Assembly: GCF_007565055.1 (NCBI RefSeq) | Contig: NC_044559.1 | Coordinates: 36,237,046-36,301,045, forward strand | Length of the DNA stretch: 64,000 nt | Source: Rhinopithecus roxellana | Lineage: Eukaryota > Chordata > Mammalia > Primates > Cercopithecidae | Reading direction: 5' to 3' | Part shown: positions 36,069 to 47,714 of the stretch, in pieces | Layout of the letters: each line of letters begins with the position of its first letter | How positions within the stretch are numbered: position 1 is the first letter of the stretch | Notes under the pieces: generated by a model | What the model was told of the DNA's origin: nothing | What the model saw: only the letters and a program-made list of their open reading frames with translations | The model's database searches: none | Position numbers and translations under genes: made by a program

Positions 36069-37668
36069 AAAAAACCCTAGTATAATTTTCATACTGAAAC
36101 TTTTCGTACTTAAAATTACTTAACGATGACACATCAAAATGCATGTGATTCAGCTAAGGAGGGACACTTGTAGCACTAAATGCATTTATTAGAAGTGATT
36201 TTCTGAAAGTCTGAAAATCAATAGTGTAAGAATCCCCTTGAGAAATTAGAAAAAGAACAGCAGACTGATCCCAAAGAAAGGATAAAGAAAATAAAGACAT
36301 GATAAAGGAAAGGAACATGAGATAAGAGCATGAATTGATGAAATAGGAAACATGTGATAGAAATGATCCATAAAGCCACCAAAACTCAACAAAGTTAGTT
36401 GTTTTTAAAAGTAATAAAATAGGTAAATCCCCACAGAGACTTAGAAACAACGATTACTGAAATAATCCATGCCAAGAATGAAAAGGGATGTCATGACAGA
36501 TCATATAGAGTTTAAAACTTAGTAAGAACATATGATAAGCAATTGTATGACAGTAAATGTGAAAAAAGTAGATGAACTATGGCAAATTTCTAGAAAAACA
36601 AAACTTACCAGAATTGACACATGAACATTGAAATAATCTTATGTCAAATAACTAGAATTTTTAACTGAAACCTTGTTGCCTCAAAATACAGAAGCATACA
36701 TACAGATGAACAAATAAAAACAAAACAAAACAAATTCTCCAGGCCCTGATCACTTTACTGGTGAATTTTCCCAAATATTTAAGAGATAAGCATTTACGAA
36801 ATAAATAACATCAATCTTTTGCAAACTTTCTGGAAACAGAAATAATTATGTTGAGATTTATGAGACCAGCATAACCTTGATATAAAAATATGAAAAGGGT
36901 GTTACAGGTAAGGAAAATTTTAGTATTATCTTTTCCATGAAGACGATTCCAACAATTTAGAAAGAAAATAATAGATTTTTTGGGTTCATTCAAAGAATAT
37001 AAGGTTAGCTAAAATTTATAAAATTTGAATAAGAAAATAGAGAAGTAATGATCTGTAATCTTCTTGAAAGATGCAGAAAAAAGTATAGATAAAATTTAAC
37101 ATGTATTTATGATAAAACCTCTAGTGAACTAGGAATGGAAGCAAATCATTTATATGGTAAAATGTACAAAGACACATGAAAACTTTACTGCAAGCATTAT
37201 GGTGAAATATAGAAAGCTTTCCCTCTAAGATTGGGAATGGGTTAAGGGTGCTCACTATCACCACTTTTATTCAACATTGTATTGCAATTTCCAGCCAGTG
37301 TAATAAGGCAGATGTATAATATAATATAATATGTATGTAGGTAATCAGTTGCTGCAAATAACATCAATATAAAAAAATTAATCCAGAGTAATTCTGTATA
37401 CCAAGAACAGTTTAAACTGATAATTTAAAAGTAATAGAATTTATGTTACTGTCAGAACATTAATAACCTAAGGAATAAATCTAATGACTTATATGCAAGA
37501 TCTTACACAGAAAACTATAAAATCTTATTGTGAGAAATTAAATAAAATTTAAATATATCTCAGACCAAATTATGACAATTGTTTGAAAAACTCAATGTTA
37601 TGCAGATGTCTATTGTGCCCAAATTGATCTGTAGATTTAATGTGATCCCAAACAAAATTTTAGCAGGT

Positions 37669-37776
37669 GTTTTTCTTTTGGAAATTGACATGGTGATTCT
37701 AAAATTTACACAAAAATGTGAAGGGTCATTTTTGTATAAATTTTAGAGTCTCTATGTCAATTTCCAAAAGAAAAAC
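37669..37776. repeat. 50-bp-arm hairpin inside L1M
   Basis: Arm 37669-37718 and arm 37727-37776 are reverse complements at 46 of 50 positions, with an 8-bp loop. Only the left arm is expected in L1 ORF2, so the right arm is a local inverted duplication. Confidence 0.9.
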
Positions 37777-37848
37777 TTTAGAAGAACAAAGCTGGAGGAC
37801 TTTTCTATCCAAATTTTAGAAGAACAAAGCTGGAGGACTTCTCTATCA
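37776..37848 (+). repeat. 38-bp tandem duplication in L1M
   Basis: The block with 'agaagaacaaagctggagga' occurs at 37776-37810 and again at 37814-37848 with few changes. It starts where the hairpin ends. Confidence 0.85.
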
Positions 37849-38223
37849 GATCTCATCACTTATGAAGGTACAATAATTAAGTGTTGTTGCAAATAGGAAT
37901 TCCACAGACAGATCTATACATGTATGGGCACTTAATCTATGGCAAAGGTGGAACTACAGAGAGCAATTTTTCTTAATAAATTGTTCTGGGCCAATTGGGT
38001 GTACAATTGCAAAAAATGAATATTGAGCCCTACCTCACATCATCATAAACAAAGATCTGTTTCAGATCAATTTTAGATCTAAATATGGAAGTACACTAAT
38101 ATTCTAGAATATAACAGAGGCAAATATCTTCATATTCATGAAGAACGATTTTTTTAAATGGAATTTGAGTAGTATTATTAATAAAAGAAAAATGATAGAC
38201 TGAACTATATTTGTAAGTCTAAA

Positions 38224-39625
38224 AAATCAGTAAGAACATAAACATTCCATGCTCATGGATCGGAAAAATCAATATTGTAAAAATGTTCATACTGGCCAAA
38301 GCAATGTACAGAATTAGTGCTATTCCTATCAAACTACCAATGTCATTCTTCCCAGAATTAGAAAAAGAAAACCATCCTAAAATTCATATATAACTAAAAA
38401 AGAGCCCGAGTAACAAAAGCAATCCTAAGCAAAAAGAACAAACCTGGAGGCATCACACTACCTGACTTCAAACTGTACTATAAAGCTACAGTAACCAAAA
38501 CAGCATGGTACTGGTAGAAAAATGGACATGTAAACCAGTGGAACCGAATAGAAAACTTGAACATAAAGCCACACACTTACAACCATCTGATCTTTGACAA
38601 AGCTGACAAAAACAAGCAATGAGGAAAGGACTCCCTATTCAATAAATGATGCTGGATAACTGGCTAGCCATATGCCAAAGATTGAAGCTGGACCCCTACA
38701 TTTCAACACATACAAAATCAACTCAAAATGGATCAAAGATTGAAATGTAAGACCTCAAACGATACAAATCCTAAAAGACAACCAAGGAAATAACTCTTCT
38801 TGACATTGGCCTTGATAAATAATTTTTGGCTAAGTCCCCAAAAGCAATTGCAACAGAAACAAAAATTGACAAGTAGGACCTAATCAAACTAAAGAGCTCT
38901 TCACAGCAAAAGAAACCATTAGCAGAGTAAACAGACAACCTACAAAAGGGGAGAAGATATTCTCAAACTCTGCATCTGACAGAGGCCTAATATCCGGAAT
39001 CTATAGAGAACTTAAGTCCACAGGCAAAAGACAAATAACCCCATTAAAAAATGGGCAAAGGACATGAACAGACACTTCTCAAAAGAAGACATACAAGTGC
39101 CCAACAAACATGAAAAAATGGTCAACATCACTAATCAGAGAAATGCAAATGAGATAGCACACCAGTCAGAATGGCTATTTTTAAAAGATCAAAAATAAAA
39201 TAAAATAAAATAAAAAGCCAGCAGTTGAGACTGCAGAGAAAAGGGAATGCTTAGACACTGGTTGGTGGGAATGTAAATTATTTCAGCCACTATGGAAAAT
39301 AGTCTGGAGATTTCTTAAAGAACTTAAAACTGAACTACCATTTGACCCAGCAATCCCATTACTGGGTATATGCCCAAAGGAAAATAAATCATTCTACCAA
39401 AGAGACATATGCACTTGTTTGTTCATTATTGTGCTATTCACAGTAGCAAAGACATGGAATCAATCCAGTGCCCATCAGTGGTAGATTAGATTAAGAAAAT
39501 GTGGTACATACATACCATGGAACATTATGCAGTCATAAAGAAGAGAGAAATCTTCTCTTTTGCAGCAACATAGATGCAGTTGGAGGCCATAATCCTAAGC
39601 AAATCAATGCAGGAACAAAAAATAA
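38224..39625 (+). mobile_element. L1P ORF2 segment, sense, lacking its 3' UTR
   Basis: Primate-type ORF2 sequence runs from 'ccatgctcatggatcgg' to 'aatgcaggaac' and stops there, before the 3' UTR. It is much better preserved than the L1M around it but still has stops. An A/T-rich stretch (aaaaaataaaataaa) follows the break. Confidence 0.8.
39191..39215 (+). repeat. (AAAAT)n microsatellite
   Basis: Five units of aaaat inside the L1P ORF2 segment, probably expanded after insertion. Confidence 0.85.
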
Positions 39626-39639
39626 AATAAACCAGACAT

Positions 39640-39880
39640 AAAATTAAGTATAGTATATTCTGTTGATATAAAGTTCAGCACCAGGAAAAACAGAATTATG
39701 GGCTTAGAAGTTAAGATAGGGATTGCCTATGATTGTGTAGTGATTTGAACAAGTAGCAGCAAAGCTTCAGGAGTGGTTATGTGTTCACTTTGTGATAATT
39801 CATTGAACTTACGATTTTTATACTTTTGGACTATGTATTATACTTCATAAAATTTATTTAAAAATGTAAATCTGTTTGAT
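39640..39880 (+). mobile_element. L1M 3' end, sense
   Basis: Sequence up to 'ttatacttcataaaattt' matches an old L1 3' UTR and is likely the tail of the L1M at 33850-38223. Confidence 0.55.
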
Positions 39881-41029
39881 TTGACTTATTATATGCTAAA
39901 AGATTATGATAATTTGACATATGAAAAGAGGGTCAATTTATTATGTAAAGTTAGCAAAATACATTTTTATTTTCGGTGTTAGAAAAGGATGGAGACATAA
40001 AAGTTCAGTCATTTCTGCTGTCCCACTCCTTTAGGAGTAGTTGCATCTGGTTTCTTTACATTTAGTAAGTAAGAGAAAATAAACATCTTGAACTTTTAGG
40101 AATTCCTGATGCTCAAAAATGATTCCTTTTATGTTTTTAGTATGTTTTGCTGATTAATATTATCTTTGCTCAAGGACTTTAACTTTAGTGTAATGATTTT
40201 GAGTATTGGAGTCATTGTGATCTTGATTTTATAGCTTTGTTAAATGAGGCATCTCATAACTTTCTTTGCATATGTTTGTACAACTTATAATAGGAGCCTA
40301 CATCTTCATTATTTTACTGTGTGAAGACATTTCTCTGATAGTGAAGACCTCAGATTTACTTGGCCTATTGTTTAGGTCCTTTCGTCAATTGTTGTGCCTG
40401 TGAAAAAGCACAGTAAGTTTTAACACATAAAGAATATGTTAAACTTTACCATTTATAACTTTCAGCTGTAATTATCAACTTGTGTTTTTTTAAAATTTTT
40501 TTTTCCAGTGAGGGAAAAACGACTTCAATTATATTTCTTTTTTTGAGATGAAGTTTTGCTCTTGTTTCCCAGGCTAGAGTGCAGAGATAATTTAAATAAG
40601 CACTTATCTCTGTAGCTTTGCTTTTCACAGTGATTAAAAAATTTGTAGTACTTATTTTTTGCTAGTTCTCTTTTATAAATTGGGAAATATTACATATGGA
40701 CAAAGGACTGTATGATAGTATGTATATATAGTTTCAAAGCCATAATAAAATGAATTCCCTGCCTACCTATGCTAAGAGGACATTACAATACACTAGAAGC
40801 CCCCATGTGTTCCTTTATGATTGTACCCCTTATATTATCCCCCTCCATTATTCTTAATATTGTGTTATTTCCTTGCTTTTCATTGCATGTTTTTACCCTC
40901 CATATATGTATTTGGCTGCAAACCTTTCATTTAGTTTTTCTGTTTTTAAATTTTGCATATATTGTTTATCATTGTATGCTTTCTTCAGAGATCTTTAAAA
41001 AGTAAACTTTATGCTCTGGAGATATATTT
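39881..41029. other. Intronic sequence with a 50-bp Alu remnant
   Basis: Mostly unique-looking DNA. A truncated antisense Alu tail-end fragment is at 40538-40587 ('gagatgaagttttgctc'). The part 40740-41000 may be an old L1 3' end but is too diverged to call. Confidence 0.45.
40538..40587 (-). mobile_element. Truncated Alu fragment, antisense
   Basis: About 50 bp of the end nearest the poly(A) tail remain; the rest of the Alu is missing. Confidence 0.7.
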
Positions 41030-42745
41030 TAATGGAGAGAGGCAGACAATAAATATGGAAATAAGTAAAATGTATTTTAAATGATAATATGGGCTATGAA
41101 GAAAAAAGAAAGCATGAAAGGAGGATAGGGAGTTTCAGATTGTTGCATTTAAAACGAGTGGCCAGAGAAGACCTCATAAAGCATCTTAATAAAACCTGAA
41201 GGTGATTAGGCAGTGAGCCATGCAAATAGCTGGGGGATAGGTGTTTTAGGAGGAGGTCCAGCTAGTGCAAAATACTTGAGATGGGAACATCCTTGTCATT
41301 TGGAACAGCAAAGGGGCTAGTGTAGTTGAGTGTCTTGGAGTAGGATGGAAATTATCTTCCCTTAGAGAAATAATTGGAAACCCAATCATGTAGGGCCTTA
41401 GAAAACATTATAGAGCTTTTATTTTGGTATGGGTAGACTTTGAGGGTTTTGAACAGATATGTGACATATCTGACATATGTGACATGCTCCGACTTAGATT
41501 TTTACAGGAGCAGTGTTATAATTATGATGCAAGAGCAGAAGCAGGAAGACCATTTAGGAGGCTATTTTAATGATCTAAGAAAGAGATGATAGTATCTGGA
41601 ACCATAGAGGCCAATGTGAAGGTAGTGAGAATTGGTTGGATTCTGAATATATTTCTAAGGTAGAAGCAACAGGAATTGAAAAAACTAGGGGACTGGATAT
41701 AGAGTGACGAGAGAGAGAAAGAGAACAATGAAAGATGAAGCAGGTGTTTGGCTTGAAGACCTGAAAGCAGGGAGTTGGCATTAGTTGGGATGATGAATTT
41801 TGTGGGAGAAGTAGGTTTGGTGTCAGGAAGAATGGAAACTTGGTTTTAGACATGTTTAATTTGAGATACGTATTATACAGTTTGTGGATATGTTAAATAG
41901 GTGGCTGAATGTAGGAATTTCAGGATCTGGACACTCTAATTTTCTGGTCAAAGAGATGAGGAGAAACAACCAGAAAAGGAGACTGAGAATGAGCAGTTAA
42001 TGAGTTAGGAGGAAAACTGGGAGAGTATGGTATTCTAGAAGCCAAGAGCGTATTTCAAAGGAGAGAGAATTTGTCAGAAGCTGCTGATTGGTAAACTAAT
42101 ATGAGGATTGAGTAATGGTCATGGAATCTGGCAAACCAGTGCTTTTTGCTGAACTTGACAAGAGAAGTTTCAGTGGGTGGTGAAGTGAAGCCTTGACTGG
42201 CATGTGTCAAATAAAGATAGGAGAAGAGGAATTAAAGAAACGTACTAACATCTTTTTTGAGGAGTTATAAGGAAAGGAAAGAAACAGGGTAACAAGTGGT
42301 AAGGGATGTGGGACAAGAGTTTTTTTTTTAAGTTTGGAGAAATAATTATGTTTGTAGCTTGACAGGAAAGATCAAGAAGATGTAAGAAATGATGCAAAAA
42401 ATAAAGGGAATAATTTGCTAGAGGGGTGTACTTAAGAAAACAAGTAGCAATGGGATCTAGTGAACAAACAGAGTGATAAACCTTACCTAGGAAGAGCATG
42501 GGCACTTTATTCATAGGAACAGATATGAAGTCAGGTTATTTGAATACAAATACAGGTAAATAAGTAGAGGTGGGGAGAACTGTTGAAAATTTTGATTCTT
42601 TTTATTTTCTCAGTGAAGTAGGAAGTAGAGTCATCAGTTGAGGGTGAGAAGATAGTGGAAGCTTGAGGTTTGAAAAGAGAAGTATGAAATGATCATTTAG
42701 GAGGAAGGAAGAGTGAATGAGTTAGGGAAGTGTAGTAGGACCCTT
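41030..42745 (+). mobile_element. Ancient interspersed repeat, about 1.7 kb, family not assigned
   Basis: G/A-rich sequence with phrases common in many genomic copies ('atcatgtagggcctta', 'ggaagaccatttaggaggct', 'ttctcagtgaagtaggaag'). The + strand reads in the order I know for this family. I cannot give the family name with confidence. No open frame is kept. Confidence 0.5.
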
Positions 42746-42789
42746 GGCAGAATTTTCCTGTGTGAGAGACCTTAATGTGCGAACACAGA

Positions 42790-43630
42790 TCCTTTTTATA
42801 TTTTCTGCCCCACTGTGGATGCATACTGGAACTGTTCTCAGTTTTCACTATTATGAGCAATTGTAGCAAAAATGTTCTTATTTTGTCTTCTTCTATTGTT
42901 TCACAACAAGTTTGTCTAAGCTATTTACTTAATAGTATAAATGCTTGGTCATGCTCTACTTTACCCAACTATACTCCAATCTCATCTTACTAATTTGCAC
43001 TTCTACCAGTGGTGAATGAAAGTTCCCATTTCTTCTCAACAATCTCGTTAAGATTTGATGTTTTTTCATTTTTGAATATTTTTTGCCAATATGGTGAATA
43101 TAAAATGGTGTCCTATTTTGGTTTTTGTGTTTCCTTAATTGCTAATGAGGTATAACATCTTTTCATGTTTATTGGCCAAATAGCCACTTTTTGAAATTTT
43201 CACCCATTTTGTCATATGTAGTTGTTTGTGTACACTTTTTTGATAATAACTTTTTTGTTAGTTTTACATTTTGCAAACATTTTATCTCCCAGATTGTGGA
43301 TCATCTTTCTACTCTTTGTGTGATATTTGATAAACAAAACTTATTAATTTTAATATAGCAGAAGTTGTCAATATTTTATGGATTTTGCTTTGTGTCTTGC
43401 TTAAATAATACTTACTTACCTTAGTGTTTTCAATATTGCCTTCCACACATTTAGTCTTTAGTCTTTAACCCAACTGGATAAGAATCTTTTTTTTTTTTTT
43501 TATGTGCACGACCAGTGCTCCTAGAACTATTTATTGAAAAGACCGTTCCATTAGTGGTCTGCAATACTAATAGTTATTTTGGTTGGAATTACTTCCAGGT
43601 GATTAATATTTTGTATGCTTTTTAAAGTGA
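42790..43630 (-). mobile_element. Old L1M ORF2 fragment, antisense
   Basis: Diverged reversed ORF2 features such as 'gtggatcatctttctactct' and 'tattgaaaagaccgttcc' are present. Confidence 0.6.
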
Positions 43631-43633
43631 AAT

Positions 43634-44095
43634 CTGTATTCATTTCCTACTGCTACTATAATAAACTATCATAGACTTGGAGGATTAAAACAACAGAAAT
43701 TTCTCTTCCCACAGTTCTGGTGGCTAAAAGTCTGAAATCCAGGTGTCAACAGGGCCATGCCCTCTTGAAACCCTGCAGGGAAGAATCCTTCCAGCCTTTT
43801 CCAGCATTTGGCAGCTCCAGGCATTCCTGGGCATACTTCAGTTGTAGCTGCATTACTCCAGTCTAAAAGTCTTGGACTTCATATGGACTGCTTCTTGTGT
43901 GTTTGTATGTGTCTGAACGTGGCCTTCTTAAAAGGACAACAGTCACTGGATTTAGGACCCATACTAGTTTAGTATTAGATCTATGTGATCTTATTTTAAC
44001 TTAACTATCTGCAAAGACCCTATTTTCAAACTAAGGTCACATTCCAAGGTTCCAGGTGAACAATTTTGGGAGCACAGTATTCATTCAACCAGTAC
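43634..44095 (-). mobile_element. MLT1-type MaLR LTR, antisense
   Basis: The + strand contains reversed MLT1 phrases ('ttaaaacaacagaaatttct', 'ctgcaaagaccctatttt', 'aaggtcacattcc'). Length of about 460 bp fits an almost complete old LTR. No internal retroviral sequence is attached. Confidence 0.75.
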
Positions 44096-44150
44096 AATAT
44101 CTTTTAGTTTCTTTTTCTGTTTATGATTTGATAGACTGAAAGGCAATTGA

Positions 44151-44436
44151 ATTTTTTTTTTCTTTGAGACAGAGTCTCGCTCTCTCGCCCAGGCTGGAGT
44201 GCAGTGGCGCGATCTGGGCTCACTGCAAGCTCCGCCTCCCAGGTTCACGCCATTCTCCTGCCTCAGCCTCCCGAGTAGCTGGGACTACAGGCGCCCACCA
44301 CCACGCCCAGCTAATTTTGTTTTGTATTTTTTAGTAGAGACGGGGTTTCACAGTGTTAGCCAGGATGGCATTGAGCTCCTGACCTCGTGATCCAGCCGCC
44401 TCGGCCTCCCAAAGTGCTGGGATTACAGACGTGAGA
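44151..44436 (-). mobile_element. Alu (Y/S-like), antisense, 5' end slightly short
   Basis: The complementary dimer carries 'gcaagctccgcctccc' and 'ggttcacgccattctcc', as in young Alus. It ends at 'attacagacgtgaga', some 15 bases before the usual Alu 5' end. Confidence 0.93.
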
Positions 44437-45480
44437 CGATTGATTTTTATATTACTCGTATGTCTAACAGTTTGCTGTATTTTTGTAATTTATGTGTAGA
44501 TTTTTTTAGTTTTTTTTTTTTTTTACGTTAGTTGATCAGATTATATGCAAATAATGACAGTTTTGTTTCTTCCTTTCTGGGTCTTACAGCTTTATATTTT
44601 TCTTGTCTTATCATTTCTGCTATAACCTTCAGCTCATTGTTGAATAGAAGTGTGATAACAGGCATCTGTTTTATTCCTGAGCTTTTAAAAAATGCTTTCA
44701 GTGTTTCTTCACTAAGAATGATGTTCATTGTGGGTGTTTTAGATATCATTATAAAGAAAGGTCTCTTTTTTCCTGGTTTGATAAGGGTTTCTATTATGAA
44801 TGGATGCTGGATTTTGCCAAAGGCTGTTTTAGGAATGACTTACTTGATTTTTCTACTAAATAATTTAATGTGGCATATTATTTTAATTTACTTTATTATT
44901 AACTCAACTTGGGTTAAATCAAACTTAGTCATAATGTATTATGTGTGTTTTTAGTTTGCTAGTATTTTTATAAGGATTTTTACATTGATGTTAACATGTG
45001 AGATTTGCACATGGTTTTTTCGAGTTATTCATGTCAGCTCTTTGGTGGTGTTACTTTGGGCTTTTAAAATGAGTTGGAGAGTATTCTTTTCAATACTCTG
45101 GAACATTTAAAACATATATAAATGTATATATGATTGGAATTTTTTTTCCTATTTTAAAATAATAAACTTTGGGCCAACTAGGTCTGACCTTTTCTTCAGT
45201 TTATAGAATTTTAACTACTGAATTCAATATAATAGTCATAAGAATATTCAGATGTTCTATTTGTTGTTGAGTCTGTTTCGGTAAGATATATTTAAAGGAA
45301 TTTATCCATGAAACTGATATCTTCAGTTAAATTGTTATAAAGATGTTCATATATTCTATCTGGATCTTTTAATATCTGCAATATCTGTAGTTGTGTTCCC
45401 TTTTAATTATTTTTAATACTACATTTATTTATACCTATATAGCTATGTATTGTTTTTGAACAGAGTTGCTTACATGATGC
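44437..45480 (-). mobile_element. L1M ORF2, antisense
   Basis: Reversed ORF2 sequence is readable ('tctttggtggtgttactttg', 'gttgaatagaagtgtgataa'). It is interrupted on the right by an AT-rich stretch and an Alu. Confidence 0.6.
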
Positions 45481-45654
45481 CCTCTTAAGCATAAATATTT
45501 TTAAATGTATTTACTAAAAAACAAAGATATTCTCTTACATAGGATCAAATTTAGAAAATAACGTGGATAGACTATTATAATCTAACACATTTAATTTTTT
45601 AATTGTACTAATATTTTTTACAAATTATAACTTTAAGTTGCTGGATTCGATTTT

Positions 45655-45950
45655 TTTCTTTTTCTTTTTTTTTTTTTTTTTGAGACAGGATCTCACTCTG
45701 TTGCCTATGCTTGAGAGCAGTGGTGTGATCTAGGCTCACTGCAACCTCTGCATCCCAGGTTCAAGCGATACTTGCACTTTAGACTCCTGAGTCACTGGGA
45801 CCCCAGATGGGTGCCAACAGGGCCGACTAATTTTTGTATTTATTAGGGACTGGGTTTTGCCATGTTGCCCTGGCTGGTCTCGAACTCCTGAGGTCAAGCC
45901 ATCCGCCCACCTTGGCCTCCTGAATTGCTGGGATTACTGGTATGAGCCAG
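45655..45950 (-). mobile_element. Old Alu (J-like), antisense
   Basis: A diverged complementary dimer with a T run at 45666-45681. About 15% of recognisable positions differ from younger Alus. Confidence 0.88.
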
Positions 45951-47560
45951 ATTTGATTTCTTAATAAATTTTCATGAATGTTCACTAATGTGATTGGCCT
46001 GTGGTTTTCACTTTTTATACTCTCCTTCTCAGATTTTGATACTTTTTTCCTTACCGAGTTTGGGTATCTTTTCCTGATCCAGGATTATATCCACGAGCAT
46101 GCAGACATTTAGTTGTCATGTCTTTTGAGTCTCTTTTAATTTGGAATAGTCGTGCTCTTTCATTTGAAGTATGTGCCTGGTTTGGGTTTATCTGATGTTT
46201 CTACATGATTAGATACACATTTTGTATTTTTGTTAGGAATACCAAAATGTCATATTCTTCTCCTATGGCTGGTGAAGTTAAATTTTTTTGTGAAAAAACC
46301 TTTTTTACTGAGATAAAAGTCATAACATAAACTTGTTAATTTTGATCATTTAAAACAGTACAATTTAGTGGTTTTCAGTATATTCATAATATTGTGCAAC
46401 TATTACCACTACTTCCAGAATATTTCCATCAGCCTCAAAAGAAACCCCATACCTGTCTATTCTCCCTATCTCCATCTTCTGGCAACCACTAATTTAATTT
46501 CTCTTTCTCTATGGATTTGTCTAATCTGGATATTTTGGTTATATGGAATTGTACAAACATGGCCTTTTGTGTGTGGCTTCTTTCACTTATTGTAATTTTT
46601 TCCCAGAGTTCATCTGTATTATACCATGTATTAGTGCTTGTTTTTGTTATGTCTGAATAATATTCCATTATCTCAGTATACCATATTTAAAAAATCTATT
46701 TGTCAATTAATAGACGTTTGGGTTGTTTTCACTTTTGACTATTAAAAATGAGGCTGCTGTGAATATTTCTGTAAAGATTACGTTTTGTATCTTGGTAAAA
46801 GTGGTATATTTTAGTTTTCTCAATGGTAAAGATACTATTTTTTCTTTTTAAATTAATAACTGCCTTATTGGGAGATACTTTCAGATTATGTAAATATTTT
46901 ATTTCTTATTAAACCTTTACATAATAGTTTTAGTACCCATTGATGATTCTCACTAGAAAGAGTTATTACTATGATGGTTACTAAGTGGTTATATTTCATT
47001 ATTCCTTCTTAGTCTCCCCAGCCTGTATATTCATTTATATCAGTATGAATTCATGTATTTTTATTTTATTTAATGTTTTATAATCAATTGCTATTCTCTA
47101 TTCTTTTTGCTTATATTGTCGCAGATTTGCCCAGTGAGCTCCTTTCAGTCAGGTGTCTGTATTCTTTAGATATGTCCCCATCATTCTCTGTGCACTCCTT
47201 TACCTTCTGCACAAAAATTTGATTCACATGTTGTACTCTCCCTGCCCCAGTGCTGGAATAAGTCATTTCCCCCAAGGAACCTAGGTTCCTTTTAGTGCAG
47301 AATGTTATTTAAAAACTAAGATTAGAGAACTAGACATGCGTATTGCTGTTTTGATGTACTTTTTCCCCAGACCATTTCAGCAGATATAGCCAGAAAATAC
47401 ACACACACACACACACACACACACACCCACATCCATTTATAGATCTGGGCATGTATCTGTAGCTTTACATATGTGTCTGTGCTTAAATGCTGTCTGTCTA
47501 CATTGCATATTGATGCCATACATCATTACAGGGATCATTTTTGCCTTCCCCTCTTTCACA
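45951..47560 (-). mobile_element. Several old L1M 3' fragments, antisense
   Basis: Sequence near 45951-46030 continues the L1M to the left. 46060-46260, 46290-46800 and 46860-47560 resemble reversed L1ME-type 3' UTR pieces ('ggcaaccactaatttaattt'). Boundaries between pieces are uncertain. Confidence 0.45.
47399..47426. repeat. (AC)14 microsatellite
   Basis: Fourteen uninterrupted AC units, long enough to be polymorphic. Confidence 0.95.
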
Positions 47561-47714
47561 TTTGTAAATCTCTTCTGCCAGTGAGAAACTTAGTTTCCAT
47601 TTTACGCTTCATACATTACAAAATATTTTTGTATATGAAGTATGAGGAATAAGATTTACTTTTTCCATTTAATATACCATATCTGGTAAAGCAGTTGTAA
47701 TTTTAATCCCCACC

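Larger units (their letters stand above)
33850..38223 (+). mobile_element. L1M, sense, split by two Alus
   Basis: A-rich + strand sequence follows the L1M order: 5' region and ORF1 (33850-34860), then ORF2 to about 38223. Examples are 'ccatctaaaattctacata' (34552) and 'aacattgtattgcaatttcc' (37272). The copy is strongly decayed, with no frame open over a useful length. Confidence 0.65.

Noticed and set aside
44199..44390. Reading frame with the MQWRDLGSLQ pattern, and similar ones at 31591-31943, 34930-35157 and 51402-51659
   Set aside because: These are well-known translations of antisense Alu sequence.
47399..47426. AC repeat as a regulatory Z-DNA site
   Set aside because: Ordinary microsatellite; nothing else nearby suggests regulation.
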